Source of the DNA: Tricholomella constricta
Taxonomy: Eukaryota; Basidiomycota; Agaricomycetes; Agaricales; Lyophyllaceae
Direction of reading: 5' to 3'
Length of the DNA stretch: 64,000 nucleotides
Assembly: GCA_013368375.1 (NCBI GenBank)
Contig: JAACJP010000006.1
Coordinates: 806,001-870,000, forward strand
Positions within the stretch are counted from its first letter, which is position 1. Each line of letters opens with the position of its first letter. The notes beneath the pieces are model-generated. The model was not told the DNA's origin and did not search any database. It worked only from the letters and a program-made list of their open reading frames with translations. The position numbers and the translations under genes were made by a program. Shown here one piece after another: positions 56,896-64,000 of this stretch.

Positions 56896-57537
56896 CTACA
56901 TTGTAGTGCCTGTATGTGGATCGCCGGCCATCTGGAAGGTGTGGCGAGCAGGAGGGAGGGCTAGCTCCATGTCGTAATCCTGGAGGAGATCGAGGAGGGG
57001 CTGGATGGCGTCCTCAGGAGAGTTGAGGTGGCGATTGTCGAGGCTCTCCCATAGCGGGTGGTGCCTGTTGAAGTCACCGAGCCATAGCATGTGGTCATGG
57101 GTAGACGGCCAGGTGATGTGTGCGGAGTTGGAAAGGAAGGTGGCGAGCGCTGTAAGACTGTCGTTATGTGTACAATCATTATACACATTAAAGATAGAGA
57201 GGTGTCCAAATTTGCTGTTGAAGCAAACTGCTGTTATGTCAGTACTGGGTATATCAAGGAAGGTGCGGGCATCCGAGGCAATATTGGAGTTGATGAGGAG
57301 AATTGAGCAGGAGCGGGTGCTCCTGTTGCAGCGGTGGTGGAATGGATAGCGAACAGTCCAGAAGGGGGAGGCCTTCGTGTTGCCAATACGGTCCAGGAAG
57401 GGCTCCTGGAGGGCGATGATGTCCCAGTTCTCTGGTCTAGCGGAGTTCAGCACAGCGGCCTGGGCAATGTCTGACTTGCAGACATTCTGCTGCCAGATGC
57501 GTAACTTACGCGGAGCTTTTGGGGCTCTTCGATTCAT
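56896..57537 (-). pseudogene. LINE apurinic endonuclease domain, truncated
   Basis: ATG at 57537 opens MNRRAPKAPRKLRIWQQNV, then WDIIALQEPFLDR (catalytic Glu of APE-type endonucleases), LSIFNVYNDCTHND, and MLWLGDFNRHHPLWES (the GDFN-x-H-x-x-W signature). It ends with TAG shortly after AGDPHTGT, where a full protein would continue into SDH and the reverse transcriptase. The EN core is otherwise clean, so the truncation may be fairly recent. Of the known groups it is closest in style to Tad/L1-type fungal LINEs. Confidence 0.75.
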
Positions 57538-57594
57538 AGGCTAGGTTCGGGGGTGGTGTTTGCACATTGGCAGCGACTCTTCTGTGAGCCCGCT

Positions 57595-58177
57595 TGTGAT
57601 ACCGAGTCTGAATACTTCTCATGAGGAGAAGTCCTGCGAGCAGCCCGGGTCACAGCGCTCTCGTGGGGCGTTCCCCGGGCTAGAGAGCGGGATGGGAGCT
57701 CTGGTCACAGCTCTCCGTTGGAGGCGTTCCCATGAGCTCCAGGGGCGATCGGGTCACAGCGCTCCAGCGGTGGCGTTCCCCGATCGTCGTGATGAGAGAG
57801 AAAGAGAGAGGGAGAGAGGGAAGAGTCGGGTCACATCACTAGTGCGGAGCGTGACCCGGATGTTCCCGAGCTGTGTCACCCTTAGCTAGGGGAGGTTTGA
57901 CCCACCTCTGGGCTCTGTAAGCCTGAGAAGGCGAGCGTTGACCCGGCTCTGGGTCCTAAGCCTAGGAGGTGGCGGAGAGCCTCGTTCGTTGCATAGACTT
58001 TACTAGGGTAGTCGGACGAACAAGACAAGATGATGATGGTATATTAGATGGCGAGTCCATAAGGGACTCGCGTGATATATGCAATATTTGTATGTATGTA
58101 CAGATGGTATGTAGAGTTGATATATACGGGTGCCGGGCCGGTCGCGCACGCTCCATGGTGGCGCATCCGTCGTCACA
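57595..58177 (-). repeat. candidate 3' LTR of the chromodomain Gypsy element
   Basis: 583 bp from TGTGATACC to GTCGTCACA, i.e. TGTGA...TCACA ends. On the minus strand it follows a G-run (GCTGGGGGGCTC, a possible polypurine tract) just after the stop of the extra ORF, and has TATATAT at about 58120 in the U3 position. The second LTR is outside the window, so the limits are inferred. It contains the hairpin series at 57614-57858. Confidence 0.6.
57614..57858. repeat. series of homologous hairpins in the candidate LTR
   Basis: Three hairpins of 40-46 nt share an inner part (GGTCACAGC..CTC ... GGCGTTCC) but have different outer stems: AGCCCGGG/CCCGGGCT (57642-57681), GGAGCTC/GAGCTCC (57695-57740) and CGATCGGG/CCCGATCG (57746-57786). 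A related fourth has CGGGTCAC/GTGACCCG (57827-57858), and a simple one ACTTCTC/GAGAAGT is at 57614-57632. A GA-rich tract lies at 57791-57825. Confidence 0.75.
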
Positions 58178-58217
58178 GAGCCCCCCAGCGGTGCAGACCG
58201 GTACTGCCCCCCAATCT

Positions 58218-61200
58218 TCAATGTCCACGTCCCCGTCCCCGTTTAAGTCGGTTCCGCTCGTTCCGTCCAATTCTCACGCGGCGTGCCGGCGGCACGTAGG
58301 GAGGGAGCGGAGGCGGCGCGTTTTGTGGGAGCTCTCCGTCCTCCAAGTCGTCGTCATCGTCGTCGTGGTCGTCGATAAGGCGATCGATCAGGGGCACCGG
58401 GTTTGAGAGTCTGTTCTCCAGTGGGCGCGGCGGATCCGTGAACCTCTGACTCAATGGCAGCGAGGATGGACCGGCGACTGGATGATCTGGAGGAGGCGCT
58501 GAGGTTAACCGAGCGCTCAGAGATCGAGCCGGAGGCCTGACTGAAGGGGGCGGGAGTGGAAGCGGGGATGCCGGGATGGATGTCAAGGTTGACGCCGTGG
58601 ACTGTGGCGCAGCCGTGGAGTAGCCCATACGCATGAGTACTTCCATGACGGCGTGGCTCGTGAGTTGAGCCAATTGGGCCGGATCCAGGGCGGGCAGAGA
58701 CATTGGCGCCATGATCACGGAGGGGACGGGAGGAGGTGATTGTCGACGCTGCTTCCCCTTGTCTGCGGTGGTAGGCGGAGGAGACGGGGCCCGAGTCGGA
58801 ATGGGAGTAACTTGACGCTGTTTCCCTTTGGCTTCCCGACTGTAACGGGGCGGACTCCTCGCGTCTCGTACCCGGGCGACTTTCCGCGGAGGCGATGGGG
58901 AGCGACGCGTCGATAAGGACCGTCCTCGTACATGCATCCTTCTCAGCGGCGACAGACGAGTCGGGGACCGTTCTCGCCTCTTTACTTCCCGGCTGAACGT
59001 CCCTCGCGCATAAGGGGTGGGCGACCGCTGCCTGAGCTTCTCGGTGCTTGAGGAGTCAGGGTAACGACGCTGAGACCCTGAGGACGAAGCTTGCTCCTGG
59101 TTTGCTCCCGTCGCCAAAGAGGCCGGCGTTACCGTGCAGGCTTGCACGAAGTCCTCTTCCGAAGCGCGTAGAAGCTCCATCCGAGCTAGCGCGGGCGTGC
59201 TAGCTAGCGGGTAGGCTTCTTTTAAGACAGCCGCGCCTTCTGGAGTCGCTACCGCTATCCACAACGTCCTTCGGAAAGTGGTCGTCGTCCCCAGTAAGCG
59301 CACTATCTCGACTTCTGGCATGTCTCGAGCCGCTGATCTCACGGCTTCCTCCACCAGGGTCAAGGGCGTTGACAAAGCGAAGGGCGCGGAGCGGAGGTAC
59401 GGGGGTTCGAGGAGCTTGAACGGAGGACGGACTACAGTTACCTCGTCCGGGGGTCCGTCGACCGCCATAGCGAAGGCAGGATCCTTTTCGGTATTGTCCT
59501 CGTCGACCTGCATTGGGAGAGGGGAGGCGTTCTCGGACGGTCGAGTGGGCGTTTCGGGGGAAGGGGCACGGGACGTCTCAGATCCGAGAGAGATTAAGGA
59601 TTCCTCGTCCTCATCCCGACGACGAGCGCTTACGCTTGAGACGAGGTCCTCGATCGCAGCCGCCAGCCGCGGTGATACGCCGCCTGCGCTGAGGGTAGCA
59701 GTCGGAGGCACAGGGGGAGGTATAGGAGCGGGGTCGGCCGTTAGGATCTCCTCGCGAGCTGGAGCCGGACTAGCGACCCGCATCGTCAGGGCTTTCGCGA
59801 GCGAAGAGTTCGGCGTCGGAGGGTCCACACGAGCGGCAGCAGGATTTGCAACGCGTTTCGGCAAAGCTTCTGCGTGCGGGGGTTCCGTGATTTTTCCGAC
59901 GTTGGCAGGCTCTGGGTCTCGTTTCAGATAGACCCAGTTAGAGGCAGAGAGCTTTCTCTTTCCGCCAACAGCAGCGTAGGAACCGGGGGGAGCGGGCAAT
60001 CCGTACACTCGAACGTCCGTTGTTAGACCGACGGGCGTTTGAAGCTCATAATCGGTGAATATCTCCCGTCGGTACTCGCGATCGTAGTAGCTGTACTCCG
60101 TACCAGGCTGCTTCTTGCTCCCTATCTGGACGAAGACCCCCTCGCTCACTTCCTCCAACTTAATCCATTTCCCGGGGCCCTGCACGCCTCGCACCGGTGG
60201 AGGTTTTATCCAAGCGACGCGATCTTCGAAAAGATCGTGGAGGTCCAGAGGGGGCATAGCGAGGGCCGTCGGAGCTTCCGTCTCACTCATCGCCTCGTCG
60301 CTGGCGAGCTCTGCCCTGGGGGACTCCGGTCGCGGGGTGCTCGGTCGGAACTTCCAGATTCCCGTGCTATCTCCCGTCCATCCTTGATTGATAGCGGAGG
60401 ACCACTCGCGATGCTCCGCTATCACTTTGGGCTCGGAGTAGGAGACTTCAGGAGCTCGATAAAGACTCCGTCGGCTTCCGTTGCGGATGGCGACGACGTC
60501 GAAGGGGTTGATCCTTTCCCGAAGATATTGGACACCAGTGCCGACCGTCCAATTCTCTTTGCAGTCCTTAGAAATCCGGGTGGACCATTGTTCCGAGTAG
60601 TCGAGCTTGTGTACGACGAAACACGGTACGTTCTGGCTGAGGAGCCAGAGAGATTCGTGTTCTCGGCCCCCGTTGATCCATACCCCTATGAAGTCGTCGT
60701 TCGCGACGGGGATCCCCTCTCTTCGGACTCTTGCTATGGATTCCGTCCATCCATCTCTCATAAGGCGCGAGGCGAAGGCTACCCACGCCGCCTTGTCCTT
60801 CATGCCTCGTTGAATTTCGACCGCCAAGTCAACGACTTCATCCCAGGTAGCTAAATGGGAGAGAGCGTTGACTTCGGATAGCAGGGGGAGACTGGGTCGC
60901 GAAGCCCAGAAGTTCGGGTACGTGTTCTCCATTTTGGCGTAGGTAGCGACGTCTTTGTCCAAGGACTCGAGTCGCTTTTTTAGTCTAGCAATGTACTCCC
61001 GTTTCACCCTCCCCTTCGCGGGTTCTGTACTGTCCCATTGCCAACACAGTATCTCGTGTTCGGGGAGGTCTCTTCTGAAGTTGAATCCCACTTGGGGCAA
61101 GAGGATGAACCCTCGCCAGACTTGTCTGCAGACCATTTGAGGGGAGACGGTATAATCAAATCTTCCGAGGTGACCGTCGAACCTTCGTTGAGAACGATCT

Positions 61201-61424
61201 CTGGGGATCGTCAGGAGAAGATTCTCTGGTACCATGCCGGGCAAGAACGGTGTCTGCGCCGAGTTAGGGGACCAGGTTTCGTGCTCGGGCATGACTGTTT
61301 TCCCGCGTAATTGGTTGATGCGGGGCAGGCGGAAGGAGAGGGAGTCATCGATAACGGGAGGGTCGTCATAACCAGCGTCGCTGGCGAGTCGTGGTATAGC
61401 GAACGAGCGCGAATCAAAAGACAT
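58218..61424 (-). CDS. extra ORF of the chromovirus, downstream of integrase (1068 aa, unknown)
   Basis: A single uninterrupted frame from MSFDSRSFAIPRLAS to RLKRGRGRGH. The first ~330 aa look folded: FDGHLGRFDYTVSPQMVCRQ, ILCWQWDS, WDEVVDLAVEIQRG, NDDFIGVWINGGREHESLWL, VPCFVVHKL, ERINPFDVVAIRNG. A middle part has WIKLEEVSEGVFVQI. The rest is Pro/Ser/Arg-rich and disordered, with SR/RS runs, an acidic patch (IDDHDDDDDDLEDGE) and a basic end. Similar proteins are frequent in Agaricomycetes as hypothetical proteins; I recall them near retroelements. There is no signal peptide or transmembrane helix, so it is not an envelope protein. Being on the sense strand after pol, it needs a subgenomic RNA, reinitiation or an internal entry site. 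Confidence 0.75.
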   Translation of the reverse strand: MSFDSRSFAIPRLASDAGYDDPPVIDDSLSFRLPRINQLRGKTVMPEHETWSPNSAQTPFLPGMVPENLLLTIPRDRSQRRFDGHLGRFDYTVSPQMVCRQVWRGFILLPQVGFNFRRDLPEHEILCWQWDSTEPAKGRVKREYIARLKKRLESLDKDVATYAKMENTYPNFWASRPSLPLLSEVNALSHLATWDEVVDLAVEIQRGMKDKAAWVAFASRLMRDGWTESIARVRREGIPVANDDFIGVWINGGREHESLWLLSQNVPCFVVHKLDYSEQWSTRISKDCKENWTVGTGVQYLRERINPFDVVAIRNGSRRSLYRAPEVSYSEPKVIAEHREWSSAINQGWTGDSTGIWKFRPSTPRPESPRAELASDEAMSETEAPTALAMPPLDLHDLFEDRVAWIKPPPVRGVQGPGKWIKLEEVSEGVFVQIGSKKQPGTEYSYYDREYRREIFTDYELQTPVGLTTDVRVYGLPAPPGSYAAVGGKRKLSASNWVYLKRDPEPANVGKITEPPHAEALPKRVANPAAARVDPPTPNSSLAKALTMRVASPAPAREEILTADPAPIPPPVPPTATLSAGGVSPRLAAAIEDLVSSVSARRRDEDEESLISLGSETSRAPSPETPTRPSENASPLPMQVDEDNTEKDPAFAMAVDGPPDEVTVVRPPFKLLEPPYLRSAPFALSTPLTLVEEAVRSAARDMPEVEIVRLLGTTTTFRRTLWIAVATPEGAAVLKEAYPLASTPALARMELLRASEEDFVQACTVTPASLATGANQEQASSSGSQRRYPDSSSTEKLRQRSPTPYARGTFSREVKRRERSPTRLSPLRRMHVRGRSLSTRRSPSPPRKVARVRDARSPPRYSREAKGKQRQVTPIPTRAPSPPPTTADKGKQRRQSPPPVPSVIMAPMSLPALDPAQLAQLTSHAVMEVLMRMGYSTAAPQSTASTLTSIPASPLPLPPPSVRPPARSLSARLTSAPPPDHPVAGPSSLPLSQRFTDPPRPLENRLSNPVPLIDRLIDDHDDDDDDLEDGELPQNAPPPLPPYVPPARRVRIGRNERNRLKRGRGRGH

Positions 61425-61550
61425 GTTCGAGGCGGTTAGGGGCGGGTTTTGAGTGTTTTTAAGAGATCCGAGCGTTCAACTTCGAGTGTCGCGTCGCGTT
61501 TGCTCTAGTTTTTCGAGCTTCAACGTCTCGTTGTCAAATGATCGCGAACT

Positions 61551-61750
61551 ATCCGTCACACAAGACGCTACGCGTTGGTTCCGGAGTCGTTCCTTTACGC
61601 AAGGTCGTTTGACGAAGGGATCGAGGGTATCCGTCACACAAGACACTAGGTGTCGGTTCCGGAGCCTTTCTTTCGTCGTATATTGGACGCGCGAGGTATA
61701 GGCCTTGAAGGGGTATTCGTCACGCAAGACACTAGGTGTCGGTTCCGAAG
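61551..61750. repeat. three hairpin repeats between integrase and the extra ORF
   Basis: Units 61551-61586, 61629-61664 and 61715-61750 share ATCCGTCACACAAGAC...GGTTCCGGAG. Each contains a small hairpin: GACGC-TAC-GCGTT in the first, GACAC-TAG-GTGTC in the other two. The stem bases change in pairs (A-T to G-C). Confidence 0.75.
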
Positions 61751-61960
61751 CCCGTTTTTTACGCGAGAAGTTGGTGGGAAGTATTAAAGGGGGAGGAAGG
61801 GTAGGAAGGCGATTTGAATGATTGAATCTCGACGATCCGAGTTTATTAGTCTATTAGGCTTAGGGTGACGTTTTGTAGGTAATGGACGAAGGTAAAGGGT
61901 CGTTGTCGAGAGATGAAAAATATTTGATGGCGTGTTGAAGTTTCTTCGGCATCCAGCGGA

Positions 61961-64000
61961 TTAGTTAAGCTTTCGCAGCACGTGATATTCCCGTTTCAAG
62001 GCGGGCGCGTTGCGCAGAGCGTACTCAGACACCCAACTGTCGTCCGCCGGATCGTACCCCTTCCAGCGAATCAGGTACATTCGCCGGTTGCCTTCTTTGC
62101 GACTTGTTAGTTTGTGTCCCAGTATAGCTTCGACTTCGTATTCTTCAGAAGCTATGAAATCGCGCGTAGGAGGCAAAGTGGTCCGTTCCCCAAATCGTTC
62201 GTCCGACGGAGTGTACTTGCGTAGGTGTTCAATATTGAAAATAGGATGCATGGGGTAGGAGTCTGGGAGTCTGAGCCGGTAGACCATGGGGTTTACTTTC
62301 TCCATTACTTCAAACGGCCCGACGTGTCGTTGAATGAGTTTTCTCCCGGTTCCTTCGACGTCGACTAGTTCTAAAGAATGGGGATTCACTAAGGCCCAAT
62401 CCCCTTCTTTGAATTCCACTAGAGGTCGTCGTCCTTTATTGTACGCTTTAGCTTGTCTCTCTTGAGCCAATACTACAGCATCGCGTGCATTCTTTCGGTG
62501 TAGCTCTAATTCCTCCATAAAGTCCTCGCTCCTTTGACTAGCGACAAAGGGCCTGGAAACGGGGTCTACTGCATGGGCTACGACACTGGTAGTGGTCTGT
62601 GGTTTGTAGCCCATCAGCAGGAAATTCGGTGCGTACGTAGTCGAAGAATGTACAGCTGAATTGTACGCATGGGCCAAGGCCGTCAGCCATTGAGCCCAGG
62701 AGGATCGGTCGGTAGCCACGTAAGCTCGCAGCATTTGTTCGATAGTCGCGTTCAGGTTTTCGGTCTGACCATCGGTTTGGGGGTGATGCGCAGAAGACAA
62801 GGCCATAACGCTACCGTAGCTTTCCACTACCGATCTCCAGAATGCTGTGGACCATCGTCGATCACGGTCAGCGATTATTCGTTCGGGTAATCCGTAAACA
62901 TTCGCTACTCGGTCTACGAATATTCGCGCGAAACCTTCTTGTGATAACGTTTCGTGCGTGGGGATGAATAACCCGTACTTCGTCAACTTGTCAACGATGA
63001 CTAGGACGGCCGTATACTTCAGTTCCCCAGAAGGGGGCAGACCCGTAATTAAGTCCAGGGAAACTGTAGCGAAGGGTCTGGAAGGGACGTGTGCTGGCCT
63101 GAGTCCCCCCATTTTTCCTAAGCGGCTGGTCTTGGTTTTCTGGCAGACGTCGCAGGTTGCCACAAAGTCATGAGCGTCTTTGGACATCGTAGGCCAGAAG
63201 AACAGTTCTTTAAGGCGAAGTAGCAACCTCCGAGATCCTTCATGAGCTCCTTCAAACGGAGACTCATGTATCCATTTCAGAATGAAGTTTATTTGTTCTT
63301 TTGGAACACAGAGTCGAGTATTCCAATCCGCGTCCACGAAATAGAGCAATCCGTTACCGCCTCGTTGGAAACGAGATGGAGTGAGGAGTTTTTGGGCGTT
63401 GGGTACTTCTTCGGGATATTTTTTTGCGAAGTAGTTATCTTCGGGATACGCTTTGCGAAATCGTTCAACTAAGTCGGGGTGTATGGATACGAGTAGATGA
63501 GATTTTTTATCCCAGTCGTCATCTACCGCTCCCAAAGGTTTTCGGATTCCAATGGGATAGGTCCAATGGTCCCCCTCCGGGAAAGGGAGGTCAGCGATTG
63601 GATCTGCATTCCCTTCTCGATTGTCTTCCGAGGGCTTTCCCCGTGGTTCAGCTGAAGTTTCACCATCGCGAAAGTTTGTATCTCGCTGGTTAACCGGAGC
63701 TTCACCATCACTGGAGCCTTCTCGTCGGTTTGCTTTCGCGACACCGTTCCGAGTTTGGACAGCCGATGTTTCTTTGTCTACGACTTCCTCCCACCACCAT
63801 ACAGAGAAGGCGGCTTTCTTAGCGGGAGCGAAAGTGCCGGCGTCTTCTGCGGTTTGAGCGGCGGTTTGGGCAGCTTCATCTGGAATGATGGGGGAAATGT
63901 CGTCGCGGACCGGGGAGTTATGGGGCGGAGTCCTAGGCAGCCTCGAAAGGGGGTCCACATTAGAATGGACTCTGCCGGGTCGGTGCACTATCTTGAGACC
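61961..64000 (-). CDS. pol: pol C-terminal part of the chromovirus: RNase H end, integrase, chromodomain
   Basis: Enters from the right edge in the RNase H tail (VHRPGRVHSNVDPLSRLPR). An acidic linker follows, then the integrase zinc-binding part HESPFEGAHEGSRRLL ... CDVCQKTK, and catalytic D (VSLDLITGLPP), D (IIADRDRRW) and E (TDGQTENLN). A GPF motif (QRHVGPFEVMEKV) follows, then the C-terminal chromodomain EYEVEAILGHK ... YLIRWKGYDPADDSWV, stop at 61961. Chromodomains of this class steer integration to marked chromatin (family knowledge). All three catalytic acids are present and the frame is open. Confidence 0.95.
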   Translation of the reverse strand, partial: GLKIVHRPGRVHSNVDPLSRLPRTPPHNSPVRDDISPIIPDEAAQTAAQTAEDAGTFAPAKKAAFSVWWWEEVVDKETSAVQTRNGVAKANRREGSSDGEAPVNQRDTNFRDGETSAEPRGKPSEDNREGNADPIADLPFPEGDHWTYPIGIRKPLGAVDDDWDKKSHLLVSIHPDLVERFRKAYPEDNYFAKKYPEEVPNAQKLLTPSRFQRGGNGLLYFVDADWNTRLCVPKEQINFILKWIHESPFEGAHEGSRRLLLRLKELFFWPTMSKDAHDFVATCDVCQKTKTSRLGKMGGLRPAHVPSRPFATVSLDLITGLPPSGELKYTAVLVIVDKLTKYGLFIPTHETLSQEGFARIFVDRVANVYGLPERIIADRDRRWSTAFWRSVVESYGSVMALSSAHHPQTDGQTENLNATIEQMLRAYVATDRSSWAQWLTALAHAYNSAVHSSTTYAPNFLLMGYKPQTTTSVVAHAVDPVSRPFVASQRSEDFMEELELHRKNARDAVVLAQERQAKAYNKGRRPLVEFKEGDWALVNPHSLELVDVEGTGRKLIQRHVGPFEVMEKVNPMVYRLRLPDSYPMHPIFNIEHLRKYTPSDERFGERTTLPPTRDFIASEEYEVEAILGHKLTSRKEGNRRMYLIRWKGYDPADDSWVSEYALRNAPALKREYHVLRKLN

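Larger units (their letters stand above)
57595..64000 (-). mobile_element. chromodomain Ty3/Gypsy element (chromovirus), 3' half
   Basis: Read on the minus strand: end of RNase H, integrase and chromodomain (64000-61961), a 536-bp spacer with three hairpin repeats, an extra 1068-aa ORF (61424-58218) and a candidate 3' LTR. Gag, most of pol and the 5' LTR lie beyond the right edge. No stop interrupts the visible frames. Confidence 0.85.

Noticed and set aside
59278..60854. 217-aa and 271-aa plus-strand ORFs
   Set aside because: Shadows of the 1068-aa minus-strand ORF.

Overview
The window looks like a stretch of an Agaricomycete (mushroom-forming basidiomycete) nuclear genome. Genes are dense and cut by many 45-65 bp GT..AG introns, several genes carry microexons of 10-28 nt, and the encoded families are fungal (Zn2Cys6 regulator, Tul1-type RING ligase, Nnf1, CAJ1-like J protein, HXT-type transporter, cytochrome c heme lyase). 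Exon structures were built by hand from splice consensus, reading frame and family motifs. Where the summed exons are a multiple of three I say so; those models are the most reliable.

Layout. 1-20.8 kb is ordinary gene space: a membrane protein running off the left edge (-), an 18-exon Zn2Cys6 regulator (-), Tsr4/PDCD2 (+), an unresolved stretch, a GNAT acetyltransferase (-), a DUF676 serine esterase (+) with a probable GC-AG intron, kinetochore Nnf1 (-), a Tul1/Dsc-type transmembrane RING E3 ligase (+), a Ser/Pro-rich unknown (+) and a DnaJ-X protein (+). Several pairs are divergent and share short promoters (102 bp for NNF1/TUL1).

20.8-45.7 kb is transposon country. A decayed LTR and gag/protease relic lie at 21.4-22.7 kb. 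A repeat-family transposase-like gene (+, 23.9 kb onward) is split by a 12,964-bp Ty3/Gypsy element (24,336-37,299). That element has 1,053-bp LTRs differing at about 4 positions, an ACGG target duplication, open gag and pol on the minus strand and a candidate -1 frameshift heptamer. Unusually, it also carries two paralogous intron-containing genes on the opposite strand, each encoding a perfectly spaced Zn2Cys6 cluster. A 16-nt polypurine tract occurs at the 3' LTR, again between the two extra genes, and a third time inside pol. Right of it lie the rest of the older gene (with stop codons), a hAT relic, and repeat-flanked or inverted-repeat DNA.

46.6-52.6 kb returns to host genes: cytochrome c heme lyase (-) and a 14-exon hexose transporter (+). 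53.5-64 kb is again mobile DNA: a 1.74-kb non-autonomous LTR element with an AATTC target duplication, a tRNA-like relic beside a LINE poly(A) end, a LINE endonuclease fragment, and the 3' half of a chromodomain Gypsy element running off the right edge. This last element has a large extra sense-strand ORF downstream of integrase, a set of three covarying hairpins ahead of that ORF, and a candidate LTR with a series of homologous hairpins whose outer stems differ but stay paired.

The strongest candidates for something undescribed are the antisense Zn2Cys6 gene pair with its duplicated polypurine tract and hairpin in the 13-kb element, and the hairpin arrays of the chromovirus.
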